A stretch of 64,000 nt of DNA from Aquimonas sp041395245 (GTDB taxonomy: Bacteria > Pseudomonadota > Gammaproteobacteria > Xanthomonadales > Xanthomonadaceae). The notes under the pieces were generated by a model. It was not told the DNA's origin. It ran no database searches and saw only the letters and a list, made by a program, of their open reading frames with translations. Location: positions 124,001 through 188,000 of the forward strand of contig JAWLAY010000004.1 in the NCBI GenBank assembly GCA_041395245.1. The letters run 5' to 3'. The translations under genes and the position numbers were made by a program. Within the stretch, counting starts at the first letter, position 1. Every line of letters starts with the position of its first letter. This document shows positions 1 to 9,846 of this stretch, piece after piece.

Positions 1-90
1 CGTTGAACTATTGCCCAAGGAAGCGGCGAAAAATGGACCGTCCAGACGGATTTGCAGCCGATTCCCTTTCAAGTCCGACAGACTCCTAGG
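1..90 (-). mobile_element. MITE-like repeat, partial copy 1
   Basis: This is the edge-truncated copy of a short repeat also present at 32683-32853 and 44644-44813, here in inverse orientation. The intact inverted-repeat end lies at 68-90 (TTCAAGTCCGACAGACTCCT then AGG). The internal part matches the other copies closely, including the segment reading TGGACGGTCCATTTTTCGCC on the minus strand. It lies 3' of the Nudix gene and contains no open reading frame. The other end lies beyond the window. Confidence 0.8.
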
Positions 91-165
91 CAAATCGACG
101 CCGAGCAGATCGCGAAAAGCCCTGCACATCGCCTGCGGTCCGTTCTTCGTCAAGTGACTACAAGA

Positions 166-774
166 TCAGGAACGAAGTCCAGCAATGCGATCTCGAAGGT
201 TGATGAGCATGCTGGCGGTCGCGCCCCAGATGCGCTGCTCGCCAAAATCGAATTGCCAGTAATGTCGACGGCGCCCCTGGAACTCGGCCTCGACGCGACG
301 TGCGTTCGACGTGTCGAAAAGGAAATCGAGCGGCACCTCAAACACCTCGGCCACCTCGTCAACACACGGCTGCGACACGTGCGCTGCGTCAACCCTGGCA
401 ACGACCGGAACCACCCGGAATCCCGTGAAGGTCCGAATCGGGTCGATGAAACCCAGCGGACGGACATGGGCGGGGTCCAGTCCGATCTCCTCCTTCGCCT
501 CACGAAGTGCAGCGGAGACCTCGTCGGCATCGCTGGCGTCGATCCGGCCACCCGGCAAGGCGACTTGGCCGGGATGCTTACTGAGGGCATCGGTACGTCT
601 GGTCAGAACGACCATGGGTCGACCGGGCACACGTTCAACGATGCCGACGAGCACCGCCGCCGGCGCGAACTCACGCCCCTCCGAAAACAGATCCGCGTAA
701 TCCTCGTGCGCCGCCAGCGTGAACGCGGGCGCCACCGGTAGCGGGTGCAGTGCATGCTGAATTCGCGCCCACAT
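166..774 (-). CDS. Nudix hydrolase, probable CoA pyrophosphatase
   Basis: The 202-aa product resembles the NudL/CoA-diphosphatase branch of the Nudix superfamily, which cleaves CoA to phosphopantetheine and 3',5'-ADP. A family-typical stretch LTRRTDALSKHPGQVALPGG leads into the Nudix box (G23-type pattern, GGRID...ALREAKEEIGL, about residues 75-100), so the metal-binding REAKEE glutamates are present. The length fits the family. Its ATG overlaps the TGA of the upstream DUF1289 gene by one base (TGATG), so the two are probably translationally coupled. The substrate is inferred from the HPGQVALPGG signature only; another nucleoside diphosphate derivative is possible. Confidence 0.85.
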   Translation of the reverse strand: MWARIQHALHPLPVAPAFTLAAHEDYADLFSEGREFAPAAVLVGIVERVPGRPMVVLTRRTDALSKHPGQVALPGGRIDASDADEVSAALREAKEEIGLDPAHVRPLGFIDPIRTFTGFRVVPVVARVDAAHVSQPCVDEVAEVFEVPLDFLFDTSNARRVEAEFQGRRRHYWQFDFGEQRIWGATASMLINLRDRIAGLRS

Positions 775-1025
775 CAGCCTGTCTCCGCCTGAGACAGGCG
801 ACCGGGCAACAACACGTTCATGCAGTACTGGCGCTCGTGTTCCGCCATCGCGGACCAGTGCTCAATCTCGGACAAACTCCGCAGACACCCCTGGCAGTAT
901 CCAGAAGAACTCAGGATGCAGATCCCCACACAGGGACTCAGTAGTGACGGCGCATCAGACACGGAATGCCTCGCGATCAGTCTCGCCACAGTAACAATCC
1001 GCCGAAAAAGAGTCGATGCAGGCAA
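774..1025 (-). CDS. DUF1289 family small protein
   Basis: This product of about 83 aa has the DUF1289 signature SPCVGICIL...YCQGCLRSLSEI.W, with four closely spaced cysteines (C32, C36, C44 and C47 in this reading) suited to binding a metal or Fe-S cofactor. The function of the family is not established. The longest reading starts at a TTG; an internal GTG ten codons later is an equally plausible start, since no clear ribosome binding site decides it. It lies directly upstream of, and overlaps, the Nudix gene, as DUF1289 genes often do with small metabolic enzymes. Confidence 0.75.
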   Translation of the reverse strand: MPASTLFRRIVTVARLIARHSVSDAPSLLSPCVGICILSSSGYCQGCLRSLSEIEHWSAMAEHERQYCMNVLLPGRLSQAETG

Positions 1026-1077
1026 GCCCTGAAGGATGGTTCATGCGCGCCACAACGCGCTGACAACCTGCACAAAC

Positions 1078-1104
1078 GACAAAGGGCGCGAAGCGCCCCT
1101 TGTC
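1078..1104 (-). terminator. hairpin downstream of the FKBP gene
   Basis: The two arms GACAAGGGGCGC and GCGCCCTTTGTC (minus strand) pair over 12 positions with one G:U pair around a TTC loop, 22 bases after the FKBP stop codon. Only a weak T-run follows (GTTTGTG). It fits a terminator that also separates this gene from the DUF1289-Nudix pair. Confidence 0.6.
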
Positions 1105-1125
1105 AGATACCGCATCGCCACGCAA

Positions 1126-1806
1126 TTACTTGACGCTAACCAACTTGACGTCGAAAACAACCGCCTGACTCGGACCGATCGGCGAACGCGGGCTATCGCC
1201 ATACGCCATGTCCGGCGGGAGAAAAATTTCCCAGCGCGAGCCGGACTTCATCAGCGGCAACACTTCCTGCAAGCCTTTGATAGGTGCCGCGGAAACCTGC
1301 ATGGTTACCGCCTGATTGCCTGTGTAAGTGCTGGCGAACTCTTGACCCGTTGACAGCGAACCACGGAAGTGAATTTCGACCGTACTGTTGGCAGTGGGCT
1401 GCGCCCCCGTGCCTTGGTCGATCACACGGTACTGGATGCCACTCGGCAAGGTCTGGATGCCCTGCTTGCTGCGATTGGCGGCAAGGAACTGGTCGCTCTT
1501 GGTCTTGTTTTCCGCCGCCACACGATCAAACTCGGCCTTTGCCTGTTCCATCAGGCGCTGCTGCATGGCTTCCAGGGCTGCACGCATGTCCGCTTCCGGC
1601 ACGGCAGGGTTCTTCTTGGCGTAGCCATCCTGGATGGCACGGATAACCGTATTCAGGTCCACATCCAATTTGCGCTGGGTGATGTCCTGGCCGATCTCGT
1701 AGCCCATGGCATAGCTGAGCTTGCCTTTGTCCGAGGTGGTGTCCTGCGCCATCACGGCGCCAAAACTCAAGGCTGCCAGCATGGCAACCGACAAGCGCAA
1801 CTTCAT
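1126..1806 (-). CDS. Exported FKBP-type peptidyl-prolyl isomerase (FkpA/Mip-like)
   Basis: The 226-aa protein has a signal peptide (MKLRLSVAMLAALSFGAVMA), an FKBP_N dimerisation helix region (about residues 30-115, charged, Lys/Glu/Gln-rich) and a C-terminal FKBP domain (about 120-226; VEIHFRGSLSTGQEFAST, then GLQEVLPLMKSGSRWEIFLP and the YGD...I loop). This is the Mip/FkpA layout of periplasmic folding helpers. The start at 1806 is preceded by a near-perfect Shine-Dalgarno (CCAGGAGGT, 5 nt spacing). A longer in-frame reading to 1896 lacks both the signal peptide start and an RBS and is rejected. Confidence 0.92.
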   Translation of the reverse strand: MKLRLSVAMLAALSFGAVMAQDTTSDKGKLSYAMGYEIGQDITQRKLDVDLNTVIRAIQDGYAKKNPAVPEADMRAALEAMQQRLMEQAKAEFDRVAAENKTKSDQFLAANRSKQGIQTLPSGIQYRVIDQGTGAQPTANSTVEIHFRGSLSTGQEFASTYTGNQAVTMQVSAAPIKGLQEVLPLMKSGSRWEIFLPPDMAYGDSPRSPIGPSQAVVFDVKLVSVK

Positions 1807-1899
1807 GAAACCTCCTGGTGAGAAAACGGGACTGTCGACTGCCCCGCCAAGTCTTGAATCATACCGGTACCGCTGAACCGCGTCACTCGCAGGCATGGG

Positions 1900-2802
1900 T
1901 CAGTCATCGTCGGGCCAACGCATGCGCGAGGGAGTCTTCCGCGCGGCAGCGTCTTCAACACGCGGCAGGGCAGCCCATACGGACAGTCCATCACGCGTTT
2001 CCGGCACGTCATGAACACGCACGATGCGCGCACCACGACTTGCCGCCAGCACGGCTGCGACCACCGAGGCAGGCATTCGTTCCGCGACTGCCCTTCCGGT
2101 CACGGCGCCCAGCATCGACTTTCGCGACAGCCCCACCAGAACGGGACAAGCCAGCGATTCGAATTCGCTCAGTCGCGCCAGCAAGGTGAAATTGTGCTCG
2201 ACCGACTTGCCAAACCCGAACCCCGGATCAATCACCAGGCGCTTGCGAGGGATCCCGGCGAATTCGCAGGCCAGCAGGCGATCCGCGAGAAATCGACGCA
2301 CCTCCGCGACCACATCGTCATAGTGCGGCGCTGCCTGCATCGAATCGGGTTCGCCTTGCATGTGCATCAGACAGACTGGCACATCGAGCGCCGCCGCCGC
2401 GTCCAACGCGCCCGGCAGACGCAATGCACGGACATCGTTGATCATGCCTGCACCGGCCGCGACCGCGGCGCGCATGACCTCCGGGCGCGAGGTATCCACG
2501 GAGATCGGCACGTCAATCAGGGGAACCAGTGCCTCGATCAGCGGCACAACGCGCCGACACTCCTCGTCAACGGAAATCGCCACCGCGCCGGGCCGGGTCG
2601 ACTCGCCGCCCACATCAATGATGTCCGCCCCTGCCGCGACCATGGCCCGCGCTCGCTCAATGGAGTGATCCAAGGACAGGTACTGCCCGCCATCGGAGAA
2701 CGAGTCGGGGGTGGCGTTCAGCACCCCCATGATGTTTACCCGATCCAGCCGCAAGGTTCGACCACGACAATCGAGCTGCGGTATCAGGTCTGCTTCGAAC
2801 AT
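1900..2802 (-). CDS. folP: Dihydropteroate synthase
   Basis: The 300-aa enzyme condenses p-aminobenzoate with dihydropterin pyrophosphate in folate synthesis. All signature loops are visible: NATPDSFSDGG (about residue 30), DVGGESTRPGA (about 63), the pterin-binding DPGFGFGK (about 195) and GLSRKSM (about 225). Length and TIM-barrel order match FolP. It sits 9 bases after ftsH in the same direction, the common ftsH-folP pair of gammaproteobacteria. No sulfonamide-resistance-type insertion was noticed in the loops read. Confidence 0.96.
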   Translation of the reverse strand: MFEADLIPQLDCRGRTLRLDRVNIMGVLNATPDSFSDGGQYLSLDHSIERARAMVAAGADIIDVGGESTRPGAVAISVDEECRRVVPLIEALVPLIDVPISVDTSRPEVMRAAVAAGAGMINDVRALRLPGALDAAAALDVPVCLMHMQGEPDSMQAAPHYDDVVAEVRRFLADRLLACEFAGIPRKRLVIDPGFGFGKSVEHNFTLLARLSEFESLACPVLVGLSRKSMLGAVTGRAVAERMPASVVAAVLAASRGARIVRVHDVPETRDGLSVWAALPRVEDAAARKTPSRMRWPDDD

Positions 2803-2811
2803 GCGTTCGCC

Positions 2812-4715
<1,904 letters not shown>

Positions 4716-4719
<4 letters not shown>

Positions 4720-5357
4720 GATTTGGCCTCGTTGCCACGGGCGCGCTTGCCCGTGGCCAATGCGTACACTTCCGGAGAACGATTGCGCGACGCTTTGGGT
4801 TTGCGAATCTGCACCTTTGCATAGCGGTGGCGCAGATCCTGGATAAAAGCGTCAAACCCCTGCCCGTGAAACATTTTCAGCAACAGGTTGCCGCCGGTCT
4901 TCAAATGCTGGTCGGCGAACTCCCGCGTCAGCTCGCACAAATACATTGCACGCGGTTGATCGACTGCCGTCATGCCGCTCATATTGGGGGCCATGTCGGA
5001 AAGCACAAGGTCTACTGCATCCCCCGCCAGAACGGATTCCAGACGCGACAGTGCTTCGGGCTCTCTGAAATCGCCGTGAATGAAGTCGACACCCGCCAAC
5101 GGCGGCATGTCCAGAATATCCAGCGCCACCACGCGACCGCGGTCACCGAGTTCACGACGAACCAGCTGTGACCAGCCGCCCGGCGCAGCCCCCAGATCCA
5201 CCACGACCATGCCAGGCTTCAACAACTGGTCGCGCTCGATCAATTCCTCCAGCTTGTAGACCGCCCGCGAGCGCATGCCCTCGGCCAGCGCCCGTTTGAC
5301 GAAGGGATCGGAAAAATGCTCCCGCAACCAGCGCTGGCTGCTCTTGCTACGCGACAT
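4716..5357 (-). CDS. rlmE: 23S rRNA 2'-O-ribose U2552 methyltransferase RlmE (FtsJ)
   Basis: The 213-aa SAM-dependent methyltransferase modifies U2552 of 23S rRNA late in 50S assembly. The SAM-binding loop VVDLGAAPGGWSQ and the K-D-K-E tetrad context are readable (RSRAVYKLEEL with the first Lys; DLVLSDMAPNMSG with the Asp; GNLLLKMFHGQG with the second Lys). Length matches E. coli RrmJ. It is first in the rlmE-ftsH-folP operon and divergent from yhbY with about 58 bases between start codons, the same head-to-head arrangement as in E. coli. Confidence 0.96.
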
Positions 5358-5415
5358 TCGGGGCTCACAAAGCGTGCTTCAGTGCCGCATGATACCCTGC
5401 CCAACCCTGATTCCT

Positions 5416-5727
5416 ATGCGTTTTATGTTCCATCAACTGACCAATACCCAACAACGTTATCTGCGTGGCCTGGCCCACGCCTTGCGCCCCATCATCCTCG
5501 TCGGCGGCAGGGGATTGACGGAAAATCTGATCGCCGAGCTGGACGGCGCGCTGGAGCACCACGAGTTGATCAAGGTGAAAATCAGCGCCGAGGACCGCGA
5601 GTCGCGCGACGAGATGGTGGCCGAACTGGTGCTGCGCAGTCGCGCACAACTGGTTCAACGTGGTGGTCACGTCGCCACGCTCTATCGGCGCAGCCAGACC
5701 CAACCGCAACTCACGCTTCCGCGCTGA
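5416..5727 (+). CDS. yhbY: CRS1/YhbY-type RNA-binding protein
   Basis: The roughly 100-aa product is a single CRM domain that associates with pre-50S ribosomal particles. The family stretch LRGLAHALRPIILVGGRGLT aligns with E. coli YhbY, including the GxxG-type loop, and EHHELIKVKI follows. Two close ATG codons exist (5416 and 5425); the second (MFHQLTNTQQRYL) matches the family N-terminus better, so the true start may be 5425. The gene is divergent from rlmE and followed after 15 bases by a Mth938-like gene. Confidence 0.92.
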   Translation: MRFMFHQLTNTQQRYLRGLAHALRPIILVGGRGLTENLIAELDGALEHHELIKVKISAEDRESRDEMVAELVLRSRAQLVQRGGHVATLYRRSQTQPQLTLPR

Positions 5728-5742
5728 TCCCTTCGAGCGTCC

Positions 5743-6111
5743 ATGTCCCTGGTCGAACACCGCGCGGAAGGAATCCATGTCGTCCGGTTTGTCGCCGACG
5801 ACCGCATTCGCGTGGATGACCGCGACTTCCACGCGAGTTTCGTTCTGCTGCCGGATCGGGTGGATGCGGCAGACTGGCCTACCGACACGGCCTCGCTGTC
5901 GACCGCCGATCTGGACCGTCTGCTGGCGCTGCGCCCCGAGCTGATCCTGCTGGGCACCGGCGCACGTCAGACGTTTCCAAAGCCCGCGTTGCTTGCGCAC
6001 GTGCTGACCCGCCGGGTAGGGATGGAGGTCATGGACAATGCCGCCGCCGCACGCACTTTCAACCTGCTGGCGGCCGAGGGCCGCAACGTGGCGGCGCTGT
6101 TCCTGCTCTGA
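5743..6111 (+). CDS. Mth938-like domain protein (DUF498)
   Basis: The 122-aa soluble protein matches the DUF498/Mth938 fold, also found in the mitochondrial complex I assembly factor NDUFAF3. The core is recognisable: ELILLGTGARQTFP, then GMEVMDNAAAARTFNLLAAEGRNVAALFLL, where the small residue cluster before TFN and the AALFLL strand are conserved. No catalytic function is known for bacterial members. It follows yhbY by 15 bases and probably shares its transcript. Confidence 0.85.
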   Translation: MSLVEHRAEGIHVVRFVADDRIRVDDRDFHASFVLLPDRVDAADWPTDTASLSTADLDRLLALRPELILLGTGARQTFPKPALLAHVLTRRVGMEVMDNAAAARTFNLLAAEGRNVAALFLL

Positions 6112-6210
6112 GACGGTTGGCTGGCGAGGACAGACGCGCCAACGCCCACGCCCGGCGACCGGCGACCGGCGACATTGCCGACGCCGGGCCGCAACGCCAC
6201 CGACTAACGA

Positions 6211-7083
6211 CTACCGACCGGGCAGATGTGCCAAGGGATCGACCGGCTTGCCCTTGCGCCGGATCTCGAAATGCAGCATGTCGCGCGCCGCGCCCGAGCG
6301 CCCCATTTCGGCAATCGGCTGTCCCGCCTGGACCTGCTCTCCTTCGGCAACCAGACGCTTGCGATTGTGTCCGTACGCGGAGAGAAACTCGTCATTGTGC
6401 TTGACGATGACCAACTCGCCATAGCCGATCAAACCCGCACCGGAATACACCACGACGCCATTGGCCGCGGCATGCACCACCTGGCCAGCGGAACCGGCAA
6501 TGTTGATGCCTTGCCGCGTGGGATCACCAGCCACAAAACGACTGACCACGTCGCCGGACGTCGGCCATCGCCAGACCGGCGCGCCATGGCTTGCCGGGGC
6601 AACCGGCGTTGCCGTCACCGCTGGCACGGTAGCTTCAGGGGGAGGAGTAGGCACTTGAGAAACGGGTTGCTCCGGCGTTGACACCGGAGGTTTTCCTGCG
6701 GGGGCGTTGGCGATGCGCTCGACAGTCCCGGAACCCGCCGCCGGTCGGCGATCGGTGACGGGCGCAGAAGGGCGCGGCACAACGGCGGTGACGGTCGGCG
6801 ATCCGCTGGCGGCGCGCAGACGCAGAACCTGCCCCGGATAAATCAGATACGGCGGGCGAATGCCGTTCCACTCCGCCACATCCTTGAAATCAAGCCGATG
6901 CCGGAATGCAATGCCGTACAGCGTGTCACCGCGCTGCACGGTGTAGCTCGGCACCGATGCAGCCATGGTCGGGGTGCGCGTCACTGGGCGCTCAACCGGC
7001 TTGCGTGTCACCACAGTGGACTGTCCGCAACCCGCCAACACGGCCAGCAGGCCAGACAGCGCTAGCCATCGCATCGCCTTCAT
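6211..7083 (-). CDS. nlpD: NlpD-like LysM/M23 lipoprotein (amidase activator)
   Basis: The 290-aa lipoprotein (lipobox LAGC, Cys19) has one LysM domain (YTVQRGDTLYGIAFRH to YPGQVLRL, about residues 50-95), a Pro/Thr/Ala-rich linker and a C-terminal LytM/M23 domain (about 175-290). The first zinc ligands of active M23 enzymes (HxGxD) are replaced here by TRQGINIAG, while AYGHN and LHFEIR keep later histidines. The domain is therefore probably not catalytic, as in E. coli NlpD, which activates AmiC at the septum. It ends the surE-pcm-yqaA-nlpD operon by an ATGA overlap. No rpoS follows; the next gene is convergent. Confidence 0.9.
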   Translation of the reverse strand: MKAMRWLALSGLLAVLAGCGQSTVVTRKPVERPVTRTPTMAASVPSYTVQRGDTLYGIAFRHRLDFKDVAEWNGIRPPYLIYPGQVLRLRAASGSPTVTAVVPRPSAPVTDRRPAAGSGTVERIANAPAGKPPVSTPEQPVSQVPTPPPEATVPAVTATPVAPASHGAPVWRWPTSGDVVSRFVAGDPTRQGINIAGSAGQVVHAAANGVVVYSGAGLIGYGELVIVKHNDEFLSAYGHNRKRLVAEGEQVQAGQPIAEMGRSGAARDMLHFEIRRKGKPVDPLAHLPGR

Positions 7084-7673
7084 GCCAGACCTCCCCGCCA
7101 CCAGATCACGCCGATCAAGACCAGCAGCGCGACCATCGCCAACCATCCAATCCGCTCTGCATAGCGGTGCAGCAGTGCCTCGGCACGCGCGCCACCCCAT
7201 CGAATCGCCGCCGCCACCAGGTAGACCCGTTTGCCGCGTCCGATCATCGCACCCGCCACGAACGGCAACATCGGCATGCCCACCGCACCGGACGCCAGTG
7301 TGAAAATCTTGAATGGCACGGGCGTGAATCCGGCGATCAGGAGCAGCCAGAAACCATTGGCTGCCGCCTCCCGCTTGATGTCTTCGAACTGCGCGGCATA
7401 GCCGAAACGTTCCAGCCAGGGCATCACCATCTCGATCGCGTAGTAGCCGATCGCATACGCGACGAACATGCCCAGCATGGAGCCAAACAGACTCAAGCTC
7501 GCGAAGTACCAACCGCGCCGCGGCTGCGCCAGACACATCGGCGCCAGCATGACCTCCGGCGGAATCGGAAACACGATGGCCTCGAGAAAGCTCAGCGCGG
7601 TCAGCAAGGAAGGTGCATGCCGATGGCGCGCCCATTGCATTGCGCGCAAGTAAAGCGGCTCGAACAACTTCAT
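7080..7673 (-). CDS. yqaA: YqaA family inner membrane protein (DedA/SNARE-associated type)
   Basis: The 197-aa protein has about five hydrophobic segments. It carries the family features near the N-terminus (SFLEAIVFPIPPEVMLAPM), a glycine-rich second segment (GSMLGMFVAYAIGYYAIE) and the re-entrant region AGFTPVPFKIFTLASGAVGM, typical of the YqaA branch of the VTT/DedA superfamily (lipid scrambling or transport roles in other members). Start 7673 (MKLFEPLYLRAMQWAR) is the conserved family start and overlaps the pcm stop (ATGA). The gene sits between pcm and nlpD, a placement common in xanthomonads. Confidence 0.9.
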   Translation of the reverse strand: MKLFEPLYLRAMQWARHRHAPSLLTALSFLEAIVFPIPPEVMLAPMCLAQPRRGWYFASLSLFGSMLGMFVAYAIGYYAIEMVMPWLERFGYAAQFEDIKREAAANGFWLLLIAGFTPVPFKIFTLASGAVGMPMLPFVAGAMIGRGKRVYLVAAAIRWGGARAEALLHRYAERIGWLAMVALLVLIGVIWWRGGLA

Positions 7674-8350
7674 CCCAGAGTGCCTCCCAGCAAGGGCACG
7701 AACATGGCCGGCCCCAGATCCTCTTGATGCCAACGCTCATCGACCCAGCGAAGACGGACCAGACGCTGCCCATCCGGCCCGCCTACCGGCGCGACAAACA
7801 CCCCTCCGGGTCGCAACTGCGCGATCAACGGCGGCTCGACGCGCTCGGTCGCGGCGGTGACGATGATGGCGTCAAACGGTGCGTGCTCGCTCCAGCCAAG
7901 GCGACCGTCTTCGAAGCGCGCGCGAATGTTCGACAAGCCCAGGCGGCGAAATCGCTTGCGGGCCGTACGCGACAACTCTTCGATACGCTCGACTGAATTC
8001 ACCTGCTTCACCAGCATGGCCAATACGGCCGCCTGATAGCCCGAGCCCGTACCCAGCTCCAGCACATTCTGCGGAATGCCAAATTCGATCAGCGCTTCGG
8101 TCATCCGGGCCACGACATACGGCTGCGAGATGGTCTGTCCACGGCCGATCGGCAGTGCCGTGTCCTCGTAGGCACGCGACGCGAGCGCCTCATCGATAAA
8201 GAGATGGCGCGGCAGCGTCCGCATCACCTCCAGCACCCTCGGATCACGGATGCCCTGTTCGCGCAGCCGCTCGACCAGGCGGTCGCGCGCGCGCTGGGAA
8301 GTCATGCCAAGACCCGCCGCTTCCTGGGGCAGGCGCAAACCCGAACTCAT
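7670..8350 (-). CDS. pcm: Protein-L-isoaspartate O-methyltransferase
   Basis: The 226-aa SAM-dependent enzyme methylates isoaspartyl residues to start repair of aged proteins. Signatures present: PRHLFIDEALASRAYED, GRGQTISQPYVVARM (substrate loop), the SAM motif LELGTGSGYQAAVLA and the post-motif LRPGGVFVAPVG. The start at 8350 overlaps the surE stop as ATGA. A longer in-frame reading upstream lies inside surE and is not supported. Confidence 0.96.
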   Translation of the reverse strand: MSSGLRLPQEAAGLGMTSQRARDRLVERLREQGIRDPRVLEVMRTLPRHLFIDEALASRAYEDTALPIGRGQTISQPYVVARMTEALIEFGIPQNVLELGTGSGYQAAVLAMLVKQVNSVERIEELSRTARKRFRRLGLSNIRARFEDGRLGWSEHAPFDAIIVTAATERVEPPLIAQLRPGGVFVAPVGGPDGQRLVRLRWVDERWHQEDLGPAMFVPLLGGTLG

Positions 8351-9120
8351 GCCTGATGCGCCCTCAAATCCAGCGAGCCCACCCACCCGGCAACCTTTTC
8401 CAGTGCCTGGTAGCGGGTCAGATCCACATGGATCGGGGTGATCGACACAAAGCCCATTCGCACCGCATGGAAATCCGTTCCTGGCCCGGCATCCTGCTCC
8501 GGTCCGGCCGGGCCGATCCACCACATCGGACGCCCGCGCGGGTCTTGTTGCGGAATGCAGGGCTCGGCGCGGTGTCGATGCCCGAGCCGGGTGACTTCAA
8601 AACCGTGAATGGCGTCCCACGGCAGATCCGGCACATTGACGTTGAGGATCGTGTCGGCAGGCAAAGGATCGGCGATCAGGCGTTCGACCAGTGCACAGGC
8701 GGCGCGCGCGGCCGAATCGAAATGGCGTCCACTGCCCTCCTTGGTGACCAGTGACATCGCCACCGCCGGCAAACCCAGGAAGCGCCCCTCCATGGCGGCC
8801 GCGACCGTGCCGGAATAGATCACGTCATCGCCGAGATTGGCGGCGTTGTTGATGCCCGAAACCACGATGTCCGGCTCATGATCGAGCATGCCCGCCAGCG
8901 CCAGATGCACGCAGTCGGTGGGCGTTCCGGCAACACGCCACACCGCCTCTCGCACCGGCACCGCACGAATCGGCTGGTCCAGCGTCAGCGAGTTGCTCGC
9001 GCCGCTGCGATCTCGGTCCGGCGCCACCACGGTCACCTGCCCCAAGCGGGCAAGCGCGTCGGCAAGCACCTTGATGCCTGGCGCATCCACCCCATCGTCA
9101 TTGCTGACCAGAATTCGCAT
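8347..9120 (-). CDS. surE: 5'/3'-nucleotidase SurE
   Basis: The 257-aa metal-dependent nucleotidase/exopolyphosphatase begins with the family start MRILVSNDDGVDAPGI (metal-binding Asp pair). It continues with DRSGASNSLT, VSGINNAANLGDDVIYSGTV and AAMEG, all conserved around the active site. A GTG codon immediately precedes the chosen ATG at 9120, and either could initiate. It is the first gene of surE-pcm-yqaA-nlpD, with every junction overlapping by four bases. It is divergent from the Smr gene. Confidence 0.96.
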   Translation of the reverse strand: MRILVSNDDGVDAPGIKVLADALARLGQVTVVAPDRDRSGASNSLTLDQPIRAVPVREAVWRVAGTPTDCVHLALAGMLDHEPDIVVSGINNAANLGDDVIYSGTVAAAMEGRFLGLPAVAMSLVTKEGSGRHFDSAARAACALVERLIADPLPADTILNVNVPDLPWDAIHGFEVTRLGHRHRAEPCIPQQDPRGRPMWWIGPAGPEQDAGPGTDFHAVRMGFVSITPIHVDLTRYQALEKVAGWVGSLDLRAHQA

Positions 9121-9211
9121 CACGCATCCACACTCGGCCGGAATAGGCGCGTCATGATACCGGCAAGCACAGCGACTTCCGCTTCACGTCGGCAGGCGAT
9201 AGCCTGCGCGC

Positions 9212-9814
9212 ATGAGTAAACGCCGCCCCAACGCGCCCAGCGAGGATGATCTGGCCCTGTTCCGCGAGGCCATCGGGCCGGTACGGCGCATGCGCGAGGT
9301 GGCGCCGCCACCGTCAACGCCGGCGCCCGCTCCGGTGCCTCGGCAACGAATCGCCGACGAGTTTCAGGCTGCCGTGGATTTCAAGACGCGGCCTTTCGAG
9401 TTCGGCGACATGGAGGGCAGCGATGCGCTCGCCTTTCTGCGTGATGGCTATCCGCCACGCACCCTGCGCCGGCTCAAGCGTGGCCTTTACGCTGTTCAGG
9501 ACGAGATCGATCTGCACGGCATGAACGTCAGCGTGGCCGAGACCGTGCTGCGGCAGTTTCTGGCCCAGGCTCGTCAGGCGGGGCACAGCTGCGTGCGTAT
9601 CGTGCATGGCAAGGGACTGCGCTCCAAGGACAGTGGCGCTGTCCTCAAACAGATGACCGACCACCTGCTGCGCCATCACGGCGAAGTGCTTGCGTTTGCC
9701 TCCGCTCCCTTGGCACAGGGCGGCACTGGCGCCGCCTTGGTTCTGTTGAAGCCGCAACGCGTTGGCGAGTCGCGCCTCGCCGACGAGCAAGACACCACAC
9801 TGCCGTGGCGCTAA
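9212..9814 (+). CDS. Smr domain protein (SmrA-like)
   Basis: The 200-aa protein has a charged N-terminal half and a C-terminal Smr domain (about residues 95-185) with the LDLHG-type motif (IDLHGMNVSVAETVLRQFL) and the HGKG loop (IVHGKGLRSKDSGAVLKQ). Smr domains are nickase-like or RNA-cleaving modules; SmrA/SmrB of enterics act as endonucleases, SmrB on collided ribosomes. The free-standing layout with no MutS part fits SmrA/B. It is divergent from surE and followed by an unrelated lipoprotein gene. Confidence 0.88.
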   Translation: MSKRRPNAPSEDDLALFREAIGPVRRMREVAPPPSTPAPAPVPRQRIADEFQAAVDFKTRPFEFGDMEGSDALAFLRDGYPPRTLRRLKRGLYAVQDEIDLHGMNVSVAETVLRQFLAQARQAGHSCVRIVHGKGLRSKDSGAVLKQMTDHLLRHHGEVLAFASAPLAQGGTGAALVLLKPQRVGESRLADEQDTTLPWR

Positions 9815-9846
9815 GCTGCGGTGCCCCGCCCGTGCGTTCACCTTCC

